DNA from: Bacteroidota bacterium
Lineage (GTDB): Bacteria; Bacteroidota; Bacteroidia; Flavobacteriales; Flavobacteriaceae
DNA: 64,000 nt
Reading direction: 5' to 3'
NCBI GenBank assembly: GCA_018829465.1
Contig: JAHJTN010000017.1
Coordinates: 152,164 to 216,163 of the forward strand
The translations under genes were made by a program, and so were the position numbers. This document shows, piece after piece, positions 26,983 through 34,511 of this stretch. The notes below the pieces were generated by a model. It worked only from the letters and a program-made list of their open reading frames with translations, was not told the origin of the DNA and did not search any database. Each line of letters opens with the position of its first letter. Position 1 is the stretch's first letter.

Positions 26983-27543
26983 TTGCAAAGTCTAAAAATT
27001 GTCATCACCGGAGGTCCTAGCACGGGAAAATCATCGTTGCTCAAAGCTTTGAGTCGTTATAAAGTACCATGCTTTGAAGAAATTTCTCGCCAAGTCACTT
27101 TAGAAGCCAGGCAGCATGGCGTGTCACAGCTTTTTGTAGAAGATCCACTGCATTTTAGTCAAAAATTGTTGGACGCCCGTATCAAACAATATGAGGCATC
27201 TTTGGTTGTTGAAAATCCCTTTGTTTTCTTTGATCGGGGCATTCCGGATGTAAAAGCCTATTTGAATTTCGCCAAAACACCCCATCCCGATTTTTTTCAT
27301 CAAGCTGCGCTTGATCTTCGCTACGATTGTGTTTTTATACTTCCGCTTTGGGAAGAAATCTACACCACAGACAGCGAGCGATACGAAAGTTTCTCACAGG
27401 CTCTCGAAATTCAGTGGCACCTGCAAAGTTATTACAACACGCTCGGTTACGAGCCCATTGAAGTGCCTATTGGAATTGTGGAAGAAAGAATTGCGTTTAT
27501 AAAACATAAATTGGAAGCTGCATTTCAACTGTCTCCATTTTAA
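26983..27543 (+). CDS. AAA_28-type P-loop ATPase/kinase-like protein
   Basis: A single P-loop domain with IVITGGPSTGKSSLLKALS at the very start, VPCFEEISRQV, a DRGIPDVKAYL segment and a C-terminal helix. It resembles the AAA_28/NadR-kinase-like group seen in many Flavobacteriia; the nucleotide or metabolite substrate is unknown. I chose the TTG at 26983 because homologues begin a few residues before the P-loop. The frame extends to an ATG at 26899, but those 28 residues look unstructured and unconserved. The recQ gene follows after 41 bp on the same strand. Confidence 0.78.
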   Translation: MQSLKIVITGGPSTGKSSLLKALSRYKVPCFEEISRQVTLEARQHGVSQLFVEDPLHFSQKLLDARIKQYEASLVVENPFVFFDRGIPDVKAYLNFAKTPHPDFFHQAALDLRYDCVFILPLWEEIYTTDSERYESFSQALEIQWHLQSYYNTLGYEPIEVPIGIVEERIAFIKHKLEAAFQLSPF

Positions 27544-27584
27544 ATAGCAACTTTCGTTAACACTGAAATATTTATTACTTTGGT

Positions 27585-29507
27585 ATGCACATGGATGCAA
27601 CATTTATTTTACAGAAATATTGGGGCTTTGACCAATTCAGACCTCAGCAACTTGAAGCCATAGAAGCCATACTTACTCAAAAAGACACTGTGGTTTTGAT
27701 GCCCACCGGCGGGGGAAAATCTGTTTGTTATCAAGTGCCTGCGCTCATGCAACCCGGTATTTGCATTGTCATTTCTCCGCTTATCGCCCTGATGACAGAC
27801 CAGGTACAAGCACTTCAAAAAAAAGAAATTCGCGCCATGTCATTGGCCGGAAATCTTTCTTTCGACGAGTTGAGAATCGCTTTGGACAATGCACTGTATG
27901 GCAATTTTAAATTTATATACCTGTCACCCGAACGGTTGAAAAATGAGATCGTCATTGAAACACTCAAACAGGTCAAATGCAACCTCATAGCTGTTGATGA
28001 AGCACACTGCATCTCTCAATGGGGACATGATTTCAGGCCGGCATACAGAGAAATCAGCCAGCTCAAAAAATGGCATCCCGATGTGCCAATGGTTGCACTC
28101 ACTGCCACTGCAACACCTACTGTGCTTCACGACATTGTTACCAACTTGGGATTGACAACACCAAAAATCTTCAAGAAATCGTTTTACAGAGAAAACCTCA
28201 GTTACAGAACCATCTTGGCAGAGGACAAATTGTATATTTTAAAGCATTATTTAAAAGAAACAAACGGAACCGCCATCGTTTATGTATCTAGTCGAAGAGA
28301 AACTGTTTTGGTAGCCGATAGCCTGAAAAAATCCGGATTTACTGCAGAATTTTTTCACGGTGGACTCACCCATCCCGAAAAAGTAAAAAAACTTAACGAA
28401 TGGATGAAAAACCATGTCAGAATCATGGTGGCAACCAACGCCTTCGGCATGGGAATAGACAAACCCGATGTAAGACTTGTCTTTCACATGAATTTGCCCG
28501 ATAGTTTAGAAAATTACTATCAAGAAGCCGGAAGAGCAGGCAGAGACGGTAACCAAGCCTATGCAGTTCTGGCCTATCACCCAAACGACCTCAAACAACT
28601 GCAAGCGCAATACATTCAACATTTACCCGATTTGATCGCCGTAAAAACTGTTTATAGAAAATTGAGCAATTTTCTGAGAATTGGCTACGAAGAGTTTCCT
28701 GAAACTGAATATAAAGTCAGTTTCAACACTTTTTGCAAAAAGTTTGACATCCATCCAACCTTGGCCCTCAATACGCTCAAACTACTCGATAACCAAGGTA
28801 TCATTTCGCTGTCGCTTTATGCAGAAAATAGAACCACTGTGAAGTTCCTTTACGACAGCCAATCGCTTATCGAGTTTTCGGAAGCGCATCCTAAAAGCGG
28901 TGAAATTATCAAATTGGTATTGAGAAACTATCCCGGAATTTGGGATTTTGACACGCCTATCAATATCCCTAAATTGTCAAAGAAATCGGGTTTGGATGAA
29001 CTTTTAATCCATCAAGAATTGAGCAAACTCCACAAACTGTCTGTAATCCACTATGAACATACACAAGCAGATATGTCTGTGTGCTATTTGGAACCCCGTC
29101 ATGACGACTACACCATCAACCGCATCTCAAAACACATTCGCCAACAACTACAAACCAAAAAAGACATGGCAGATAAGCTGTGGCTCTATGTAATTGACAA
29201 AGATACTTGCAAAAGCAAACTTCTTTCTGCCTATTTTGGTGAAGTGCTTACAAAAGATTGTGGCTCCTGCTCTCACTGCATTCATAAACCCGCAGAAAAT
29301 CGCTCAAGTAAAAACCATACACTAGCCGAAAAAATTATGGAAGCATTGTTAGAAGCGCCGATGAACTCCCGCCAACTACAAGCGATGCTTCACATTGATG
29401 AAACTATCTTGATAAGTACACTCAAGCGGTTGCTTTTTGAAAGAAAAATTACGGTTAACATCCGAAACCAATACCAATTGCGCAAAAGAAATGAAACACA
29501 CACGTAA
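27585..29507 (+). CDS. recQ: RecQ-type ATP-dependent DNA helicase
   Basis: 3'-5' DNA helicase, 640 residues. Helicase motifs: LMPTGGGKSVCYQVPAL (Walker A), VDEAHCISQWGHDFRP (DEAH plus the RecQ aromatic loop), ALTATATP, VYVSSRRETVLVADSL, NAFGMGIDKPDVR and QEAGRAGRDG. A zinc-binding RQC region follows (CKSKLLSAYFGE, CGSCSHC). There is no recognisable HRDC domain; instead a short helix-rich tail ends NETHT. The last codons (AATGAAACACACACG-TAA) coincide with a hairpin-repeat arm, which supplies the stop codon. The start could also be the ATG two codons downstream. Confidence 0.95.
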   Translation: MHMDATFILQKYWGFDQFRPQQLEAIEAILTQKDTVVLMPTGGGKSVCYQVPALMQPGICIVISPLIALMTDQVQALQKKEIRAMSLAGNLSFDELRIALDNALYGNFKFIYLSPERLKNEIVIETLKQVKCNLIAVDEAHCISQWGHDFRPAYREISQLKKWHPDVPMVALTATATPTVLHDIVTNLGLTTPKIFKKSFYRENLSYRTILAEDKLYILKHYLKETNGTAIVYVSSRRETVLVADSLKKSGFTAEFFHGGLTHPEKVKKLNEWMKNHVRIMVATNAFGMGIDKPDVRLVFHMNLPDSLENYYQEAGRAGRDGNQAYAVLAYHPNDLKQLQAQYIQHLPDLIAVKTVYRKLSNFLRIGYEEFPETEYKVSFNTFCKKFDIHPTLALNTLKLLDNQGIISLSLYAENRTTVKFLYDSQSLIEFSEAHPKSGEIIKLVLRNYPGIWDFDTPINIPKLSKKSGLDELLIHQELSKLHKLSVIHYEHTQADMSVCYLEPRHDDYTINRISKHIRQQLQTKKDMADKLWLYVIDKDTCKSKLLSAYFGEVLTKDCGSCSHCIHKPAENRSSKNHTLAEKIMEALLEAPMNSRQLQAMLHIDETILISTLKRLLFERKITVNIRNQYQLRKRNETHT

Positions 29508-29554
29508 AAATTTTGCACACAGGTGCATGATGAGTTTGGGTGTTCCATGCGACC
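29488..29554 (+). repeat. Hairpin repeat copy R3 (overlaps the recQ 3' end)
   Basis: ATGAAACACACACGTAAAAA, then TTTGCACACAGGTGCATGATGAG and the arm GGGTGTTCCATG, the same unit as R2. The left arm codes for the last five residues and stop of RecQ. The unit's ATG at 29491 is exactly 89 bp before the fmt ATG at 29580, in register with the repeat period. The pairing is weaker than in other copies. Confidence 0.75.
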
Positions 29555-29579
29555 GCTTTAAATAAATAAAAATTAGTAC

Positions 29580-30533
29580 ATGAAAACAACTAAATTGAAA
29601 ATTGTGTTTATGGGCACGCCCGATTTTGCCGTGCATAGCTTGCAACGTATAGTAGCTTCAGAGTTTACCGTTGTAGCTGTCGTCACAGCACCCGACAAAC
29701 CCTCCGGGCGGGGCAGAAAACCCACCGAAAGTGCCATTAAGCAATATGCGGTTTCAGAAAATCTTCCTGTTTTGCAACCCGAAAATTTAAAGTCGGAAGC
29801 CTTTTTGTCATCACTATCCACTTTGCAAGCCGATGTTTTTGTCGTCGTCGCCTTCAGAATGTTGCCCAAGGAGGTTTGGCAAATGCCCAAGTTGGGAACC
29901 TTCAATTTGCATGCCTCGCTCCTACCCGATTACCGTGGTGCCGCCCCAATCAATTGGGCAATCATCAATGGCGAATCTAAAACAGGCGTTACTACATTTT
30001 TGATTGATGAAAAAATTGACACAGGTGCTGTTTTGTTTCAAGAAGCGGTTTCTATAAACGCTTCAGACACCTTTGGAAGTCTTTATGCAAAGCTGAGCGA
30101 ACTGGGTGCAGGGTTGGTTTTGAAAACACTCGAATCTATGTATGTAGGGAAAATTGAACCCAAAAAGCAAAAAGAAACTCATTTCATAAACCAAGCTCCA
30201 AAACTCACGCCCGAAAATACGCGTATAGATTGGCATCAGGATGCGGTGAGCATACACAACAAGATCAGAGGACTGAATCCGTTTCCTAAAGCTTGGTGTT
30301 TGCTGGTAAATTCACAATCTGAGTTAAAGGTAAACATCCTTGAGACTCGTCCGGATGTTGAAAATTCGACTTTGAAGCCCGGTGAGCTAAAAACTACCAA
30401 AAAACAACTCTGGATTGGCACCCAAAAAGGACATTTGGAGGTGTTGCAATTACAACTACCCGGAAAGAAAATAATGCCTACTTCTGCACTCTTGAACGGT
30501 TTTCAGTTTGACACAGACGCTTATTTTACATAA
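29580..30533 (+). CDS. fmt: Methionyl-tRNA formyltransferase
   Basis: Formylates initiator Met-tRNA with 10-formyl-tetrahydrofolate. The 317-residue protein begins with IVFMGTPDFAVHSLQRI, has the 10-formyl-THF binding and catalytic signature FNLHASLLPDYRGAAPINWA with the N-H-D catalytic set, and DTGAVLFQEAVSI. The C-terminal tRNA-binding domain follows (RIDWHQDAVSIHNKIRGLNP, PFPKAWC). Its ATG lies in register with the R3 repeat (89 bp), with an A/T-rich UTR. It is downstream of recQ on the same strand. Confidence 0.96.
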   Translation: MKTTKLKIVFMGTPDFAVHSLQRIVASEFTVVAVVTAPDKPSGRGRKPTESAIKQYAVSENLPVLQPENLKSEAFLSSLSTLQADVFVVVAFRMLPKEVWQMPKLGTFNLHASLLPDYRGAAPINWAIINGESKTGVTTFLIDEKIDTGAVLFQEAVSINASDTFGSLYAKLSELGAGLVLKTLESMYVGKIEPKKQKETHFINQAPKLTPENTRIDWHQDAVSIHNKIRGLNPFPKAWCLLVNSQSELKVNILETRPDVENSTLKPGELKTTKKQLWIGTQKGHLEVLQLQLPGKKIMPTSALLNGFQFDTDAYFT

Positions 30534-30620
30534 AATAAGTCATATCAAACGTTTTAACGTCGATGTTTTTAACAATTTTTTAAAGTTATTAACAAAAATA
30601 GCGGTTTCCCTTGATTTTGC

Positions 30621-30650
30621 TTGTCTGAATGTAAAAACAACCTAAATTTG
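30621..30650 (+). promoter_or_regulatory. Promoter of the HU gene
   Basis: TTG at 30621-30623, 19-base spacer and TAAATTTG at 30643-30650, an exact -7 match, leaving a 43-base untranslated leader before the HU ATG. Confidence 0.6.
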
Positions 30651-30693
30651 TGAGAGCATTGAAAAACAACCATTAAATTTAAATTTTATCACT

Positions 30694-30966
30694 ATGAACA
30701 AAACAGAATTAATTGATGCAATTGCAGCAGATGCCGGCATCTCAAAAGCTGCAGCTAAAAAAGCATTGGAATCCGTATTAGGAAACGTTTCTAAAACACT
30801 CAAAAAAGGTGGACGCGTATCTTTGGTAGGTTTTGGTTCTTGGTCTGTTTCTAAAAGAAGCGCAAGAGAAGGAAGAAATCCTCAAACCGGTGCAACCATC
30901 AAAATTGCTGCTAAAAACGTTGTAAAATTCAAAGCAGGTGCAGAATTATCTGATGCTGTAAACTAA
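30694..30966 (+). CDS. HU-family DNA-binding protein
   Basis: 90-residue histone-like nucleoid protein. It begins MNKTELIDAIAADAGISKAA, has the hinge GGRVSLVGFGSWSVSKRSAR and the DNA-binding arm tip GRNPQTGATIKI, followed by VVKFKAGAELSDAVN. It works as a dimer that bends and compacts DNA. It has its own strong promoter and an intrinsic terminator 30 bases after the stop, so it is monocistronic. Codon use is that of a highly expressed gene. Confidence 0.97.
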   Translation: MNKTELIDAIAADAGISKAAAKKALESVLGNVSKTLKKGGRVSLVGFGSWSVSKRSAREGRNPQTGATIKIAAKNVVKFKAGAELSDAVN

Positions 30967-30995
30967 AGAATTTAATCAACCAAACTATCCAAAGT

Positions 30996-31022
30996 ACCCT
31001 CCCTTATGTGGAGGGTTTTTTT
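30996..31022 (+). terminator. Intrinsic terminator after HU
   Basis: ACCCTCC, 7-base loop, GGAGGGT, then six T. A perfect 7-bp GC-rich stem ends the HU transcript just before the convergent gene's stop at 31026. Confidence 0.9.
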
Positions 31023-31025
31023 GTA

Positions 31026-31391
31026 CTATTTTTTAGGCACAATAGAAATATAAGCTTTTGTTTGGCAGTTTCTTACTGATATTTGCATCAATTCGTCAGG
31101 ATGGTTGATTTTATATGTATTACAGCCTTTTTCTTTGGTTTGGCTCTCGCCAAAATCCACATCGCCGTGTTGGATAGTCTGTATGATGGCCAAAGAATCA
31201 GCTTGTTTTAAGCGAATAGCCTCTAGCGTTTCCGGTTCAAACACAATGCTTTTTTTTTGAATATCATGCAAAACCCGGTCATTTGGAAAATAGTTGCAAG
31301 ATGCATTTTTTTGGTTGAGCACAAACACAAGGATAATCAAACCGATAGAAAAACCTCCTAAAAAGAATCCGAGCCTATATATAAACTTCAT
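31026..31391 (-). CDS. Small membrane-anchored protein of unknown function
   Basis: 121 residues with one N-terminal transmembrane segment (LGFFLGGFSIGLIILVFVLN) and a hydrophilic remainder probably facing the periplasm. It contains three Cys (CNYFPNDRVL, KGCNTYKI, RNCQTKAY) that could form a disulfide. I recognise no family motif. The start is 24 bp after the alanine dehydrogenase stop on the same strand, so it is probably co-transcribed with ald. Confidence 0.72.
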   Translation of the reverse strand: MKFIYRLGFFLGGFSIGLIILVFVLNQKNASCNYFPNDRVLHDIQKKSIVFEPETLEAIRLKQADSLAIIQTIQHGDVDFGESQTKEKGCNTYKINHPDELMQISVRNCQTKAYISIVPKK

Positions 31392-31415
31392 GCGATGGAA
31401 TTTGCGGCAAAGGTC

Positions 31416-32627
31416 TTAAAAAATAAGCAGATTTGCATCGCTGTAAGGCAAATTAAACCAATCGGCAACCCCTTTATTGGTCAATATGCCGTGATAAAAG
31501 TACAAACCGCTTTTCAGTCCTCTGTTAAACCGCAACGAAGGTTCTAAACCACCCTCTTCGGCTATTTGCAGCAGATAGGGGGTGAAAATATTGCTGATTG
31601 AAACAGAAGCCGTGCGCGCATAGCGAGAGGGAATGTTAGGTACGCAATAGTGCGTTACACCAAATTTTTCGAAGGTTGGATGGTCGTGAGTAGTTAGTTC
31701 AGATGTTTCGAAACAACCACCCATATCTATACTGACATCTACAATTACGGAACCTTTGGGCATGTGTTGTACCATTTCTTCAGTAACCAAAACAGGAGAT
31801 CGGTTTTTACCGCGCACGGCCCCAATAGCCACGTCGCATTCTGAAAGTGCATGCATGAGCGTTTGTGGTTGCACGGTTGAGGTGTTGAGTTGTCTGCCCA
31901 AATTGTTTTGGAGACATCGCAATTTGGTGATGGAATTGTCAAACACTTGCACTTGCGCACCCAAACCCAGTGCTGCGCGCGTGGCAAATTCGGACACCGT
32001 TCCGGCACCCAAAATGACTACTTTTACAGGAGGCACACCACTTATATTACCAAACATAAGTCCGTTTCCGCCTTTGAGGTTGTTGAGCAATTCTGCCGCA
32101 ATGAGTACAGAGGCGGTTCCGGCTATTTCGCTGAGTGTGCGTACGGCAGGCAGCGCGCCGGTTTCGTCGCGAATAAATTCGAAAGCCAAGGCCGTAGCTC
32201 TTTTGGCTGCGAGGGTTTCAAAATACTTTTTACTTTGGGTTTTTAACTGCAAGGCCGAGATGAGAATGCATTGCGGATTCATCAATTCCAACTCATCCAA
32301 AGAAGGGGGTTCTACTTTTAAAATCATCGGACAACCAAACACTTTTTTGGTATCGGAGGTGATTTCTGCTCCGGCTTCGGAATAATCTTTGTCTGAAAAA
32401 TTGGCGGCCAATCCGGCTTCAGATTCTATCAAAATACGGTGGCCGTGCATGCTGAGTGCTGCTACGGCATCCGGTGTGAGGCAAACCCTCTTTTCTTGAT
32501 AGTGGGTTTCTTTCGGGATACCAATAAAAAGCTCGCCTTTCTGTAAAGAAATTTCCAGCATTTCTTCTTGCGGCAATAACTGTTGCTTAGAAAAAGGTGA
32601 TTTGGTGTTTCCCATGGATTGCATCAT
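31416..32627 (-). CDS. ald: Alanine dehydrogenase
   Basis: NAD-dependent enzyme of the AlaDH/PNT family (alanine to pyruvate plus ammonia), cytoplasmic. The N-terminal domain starts IGIPKETHYQEKRVCLTPDA with the substrate-binding Arg and Lys, and the NAD domain has KVVILGAGTVSEFATRAALG. A third landmark is VIVDVSIDMGGCFETSELTT. At 403 residues it is slightly longer than the usual 370 because of an about 30-residue N-terminal extension. A second start at 32615 (Met5) is possible. A small membrane-protein gene follows; tsaE lies upstream after a 262-bp gap. Confidence 0.93.
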   Translation of the reverse strand: MMQSMGNTKSPFSKQQLLPQEEMLEISLQKGELFIGIPKETHYQEKRVCLTPDAVAALSMHGHRILIESEAGLAANFSDKDYSEAGAEITSDTKKVFGCPMILKVEPPSLDELELMNPQCILISALQLKTQSKKYFETLAAKRATALAFEFIRDETGALPAVRTLSEIAGTASVLIAAELLNNLKGGNGLMFGNISGVPPVKVVILGAGTVSEFATRAALGLGAQVQVFDNSITKLRCLQNNLGRQLNTSTVQPQTLMHALSECDVAIGAVRGKNRSPVLVTEEMVQHMPKGSVIVDVSIDMGGCFETSELTTHDHPTFEKFGVTHYCVPNIPSRYARTASVSISNIFTPYLLQIAEEGGLEPSLRFNRGLKSGLYFYHGILTNKGVADWFNLPYSDANLLIF

Positions 32628-32888
32628 TTTTAGTGTTTGGCGGGTTGCTGTTACAATACGTTTGTCGATTTCTAAACATCGCTTTGAGACCGTTTCTCAT
32701 CGAATATCCCGTCAAACTATATTATTATGGATTGTATTTTAAAGTTATAAAGATTCACAAGTTAAAATTAATAATTTTCTAACCGGCACCTAAGGCTTTG
32801 CATCGCGGTTAACCACAATTAATCCTAACGAAATTAGTGTTTTTTTCTAAATTTTATTGACATATGCCGATATAATACTCAAATTTGT

Positions 32889-33320
32889 TTAGTGATGTCG
32901 GAAACATGTTGCCATTCTTTTCGTTTCTGAAAATCTTTCCAAACGAACTTCCAAATACACATCGGGTAGCAAAGCCTCTACCTTTTCGGGCCATTCGATT
33001 AAAACATAATTTCCACTGTACAGATATTCTTCAAAACCGATATCTAAAGCTTCTTCGATATGGTTAATTCTATAGAAATCGAAGTGGTAGATGTTTGCAT
33101 CTGAGGTTTCGTAGGTGTTCACCAAAGCAAACGTAGGACTGCTCACGGCATCTTGACTGCCCAAAAAGGCGACCAATGCTTTGATCAAAGTGGTTTTGCC
33201 AACTCCCATTTCACCTCTAAAAATGATGACTTTTTCATTTGATAATTCAATAATCTTTTGACTTACTTCGGCAATTTCTTCTATTGAAAACCGGAAAACA
33301 TGATTGGGAGACGGCTCCAT
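32889..33320 (-). CDS. tsaE: TsaE, tRNA threonylcarbamoyladenosine ATPase subunit
   Basis: 143-residue ATPase of the TsaBDE complex that makes the t6A modification at position 37 of ANN-decoding tRNAs. Walker A is FRGEMGVGKTTLIKALVAF; other family motifs are SSPTFALVNTYE, IYHFDFYRI and YVLIEWPEKV. It lies 8 bp from the patatin-like gene upstream on the same strand, so both may be co-transcribed. No tsaB or tsaD is in the window. Confidence 0.95.
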   Translation of the reverse strand: MEPSPNHVFRFSIEEIAEVSQKIIELSNEKVIIFRGEMGVGKTTLIKALVAFLGSQDAVSSPTFALVNTYETSDANIYHFDFYRINHIEEALDIGFEEYLYSGNYVLIEWPEKVEALLPDVYLEVRLERFSETKRMATCFRHH

Positions 33321-33328
33321 AGGCTTGG

Positions 33329-34222
33329 TTAAATTCGGTTGGATTGATTTTTTAATCTAGCAAATTCAAATCCGTTCTGCCACCACTGTGCCATTTTTAT
33401 TTTATTGAAAATCAATGAATTTGTAGTCAGGACTGTGGGTGTATAATAGATATCGATACAGGCACTTTTATTTTTGGCCTGGAGTTTACCCGTCTTCACA
33501 TTTTGATGCTCTATTTGGTCCATCATAAACTCAATCATGGTGGTGATGAGTGAGAACGGGTTCTTTATCGGCAAGCGGTTTATAAAATTCACCTCCGTTT
33601 CCAGGATAATCACATCTATTTCGGTGGCACCTCTGTTGATGGCTTCTTCTATAGGCACCATACAGCCCAAACCACCATCGGCATAATCGTAATTGTTTTT
33701 GCGTGCCAAGCTCATAAAAGGTGGATAATTGCAAGAAATCCAAATCCAATCCATAAAATCGTCATAGGTACATTCACGTATCGATTTATATTCCATTTGG
33801 TTTAGTGTCAAATTGGAGACCGTCACCACCACGTCTTTTGAAGTGAGTTGAATGTTATTGAAAATTTCTTTGGTGATAACCCTTCTGATGAGTTTTCGCA
33901 AGTTACCGCTTTCTCCAAAGGTTTTTCTGCCTCGGATAATATTGTTAAAAACATTAAAATGATTAATACTGATATTGGAAACACCGCCTTTATTTTTAAC
34001 AATAAAAGGACAATTACTAAAAATAGATTTCTGGTTTACAGAAGTGTAAATTTCTTTAATGGCCTCAATTTTATCGAGGGCCAAATGCGAAACCAACAAG
34101 CTACCGGTAGATGTACCCAAAAAAATATCGTATTCTTTACCCAACTCTCTGATAAGGAATTGGGCTACACCGCCTGCAAAAGCGCCCTTGCTTCCACCAC
34201 CGGATATTACCAATGCTTTCAT
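33329..34222 (-). CDS. Patatin-like phospholipase
   Basis: 297-residue patatin-family acyl hydrolase. It has the oxyanion loop GGGSKGAFAGGV (residues 8-19), the nucleophile elbow GTSTGSL with its Ser at about residue 40, and the dyad aspartate in DGGLGCMVP. No signal peptide is present, so it probably acts in the cytoplasm or at the inner membrane on phospholipids. Its start codon context (AAATAAACAGATGAAA) is the same sequence that opens each of three hairpin repeats directly upstream, with the ATG 89 bp from that of R4. Confidence 0.9.
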   Translation of the reverse strand: MKALVISGGGSKGAFAGGVAQFLIRELGKEYDIFLGTSTGSLLVSHLALDKIEAIKEIYTSVNQKSIFSNCPFIVKNKGGVSNISINHFNVFNNIIRGRKTFGESGNLRKLIRRVITKEIFNNIQLTSKDVVVTVSNLTLNQMEYKSIRECTYDDFMDWIWISCNYPPFMSLARKNNYDYADGGLGCMVPIEEAINRGATEIDVIILETEVNFINRLPIKNPFSLITTMIEFMMDQIEHQNVKTGKLQAKNKSACIDIYYTPTVLTTNSLIFNKIKMAQWWQNGFEFARLKNQSNRI

Positions 34223-34249
34223 CTGTTTATTTTATTTATTTTAATCTGT

Positions 34250-34314
34250 CAGATGGAACGCCCTTGGATAATCATACTCCTGGGTGCGAAATTTTTACAT
34301 GGGCGTTTCATCTG
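34250..34314 (-). repeat. Hairpin repeat copy R4
   Basis: 65-bp unit with 14-bp arms (CAGATGGAACGCCC at the left, GGGCGTTTCATCTG at the right), first of three tandem copies. On the minus strand its ATG (34311) is 89 bp upstream of the patatin ATG and opens a 20-codon frame (MKRPCK ... GRSI). Confidence 0.88.
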
Positions 34315-34338
34315 TTTATTTTATTTATTTTAATCTGT

Positions 34339-34403
34339 CAGATGGAACGCACTAGGATAATCATACTCCTGGGTGCGAAATTTTTACATGGGCGTTTCAT
34401 CTG
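34339..34403 (-). repeat. Hairpin repeat copy R5
   Basis: Second tandem unit, 89 bp from R4. The left arm reads CAGATGGAACGCAC with one base that breaks the stem against GGGCG. It encodes a 20-codon frame nearly identical to that of R4 (MKRPCK ... VRSI). The core has the same CTCCTGGGTGCGAAATTTTT as R4, so R4 and R5 are recent duplicates. Confidence 0.88.
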
Positions 34404-34427
34404 TTTATATTATTTGTTTTTATCGGT

Positions 34428-34493
34428 CAGATGGAACGCCATATGATAATCATACTCCTGTGTGTAAATAATTTTACATGGGCGTTTCATCTG
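34428..34493 (-). repeat. Hairpin repeat copy R6
   Basis: Third tandem unit, 89 bp from R5 and closest to the M1 peptidase stop. It is the most diverged of the three (CGCCATATGATAATC, TGTGTAAATAATTTTACATG); a one-base length change shifts its mini-ORF to end in NKNK as in R1. Confidence 0.85.
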
Positions 34494-34511
34494 CTTATTA
34501 ATAGTTTTTGC

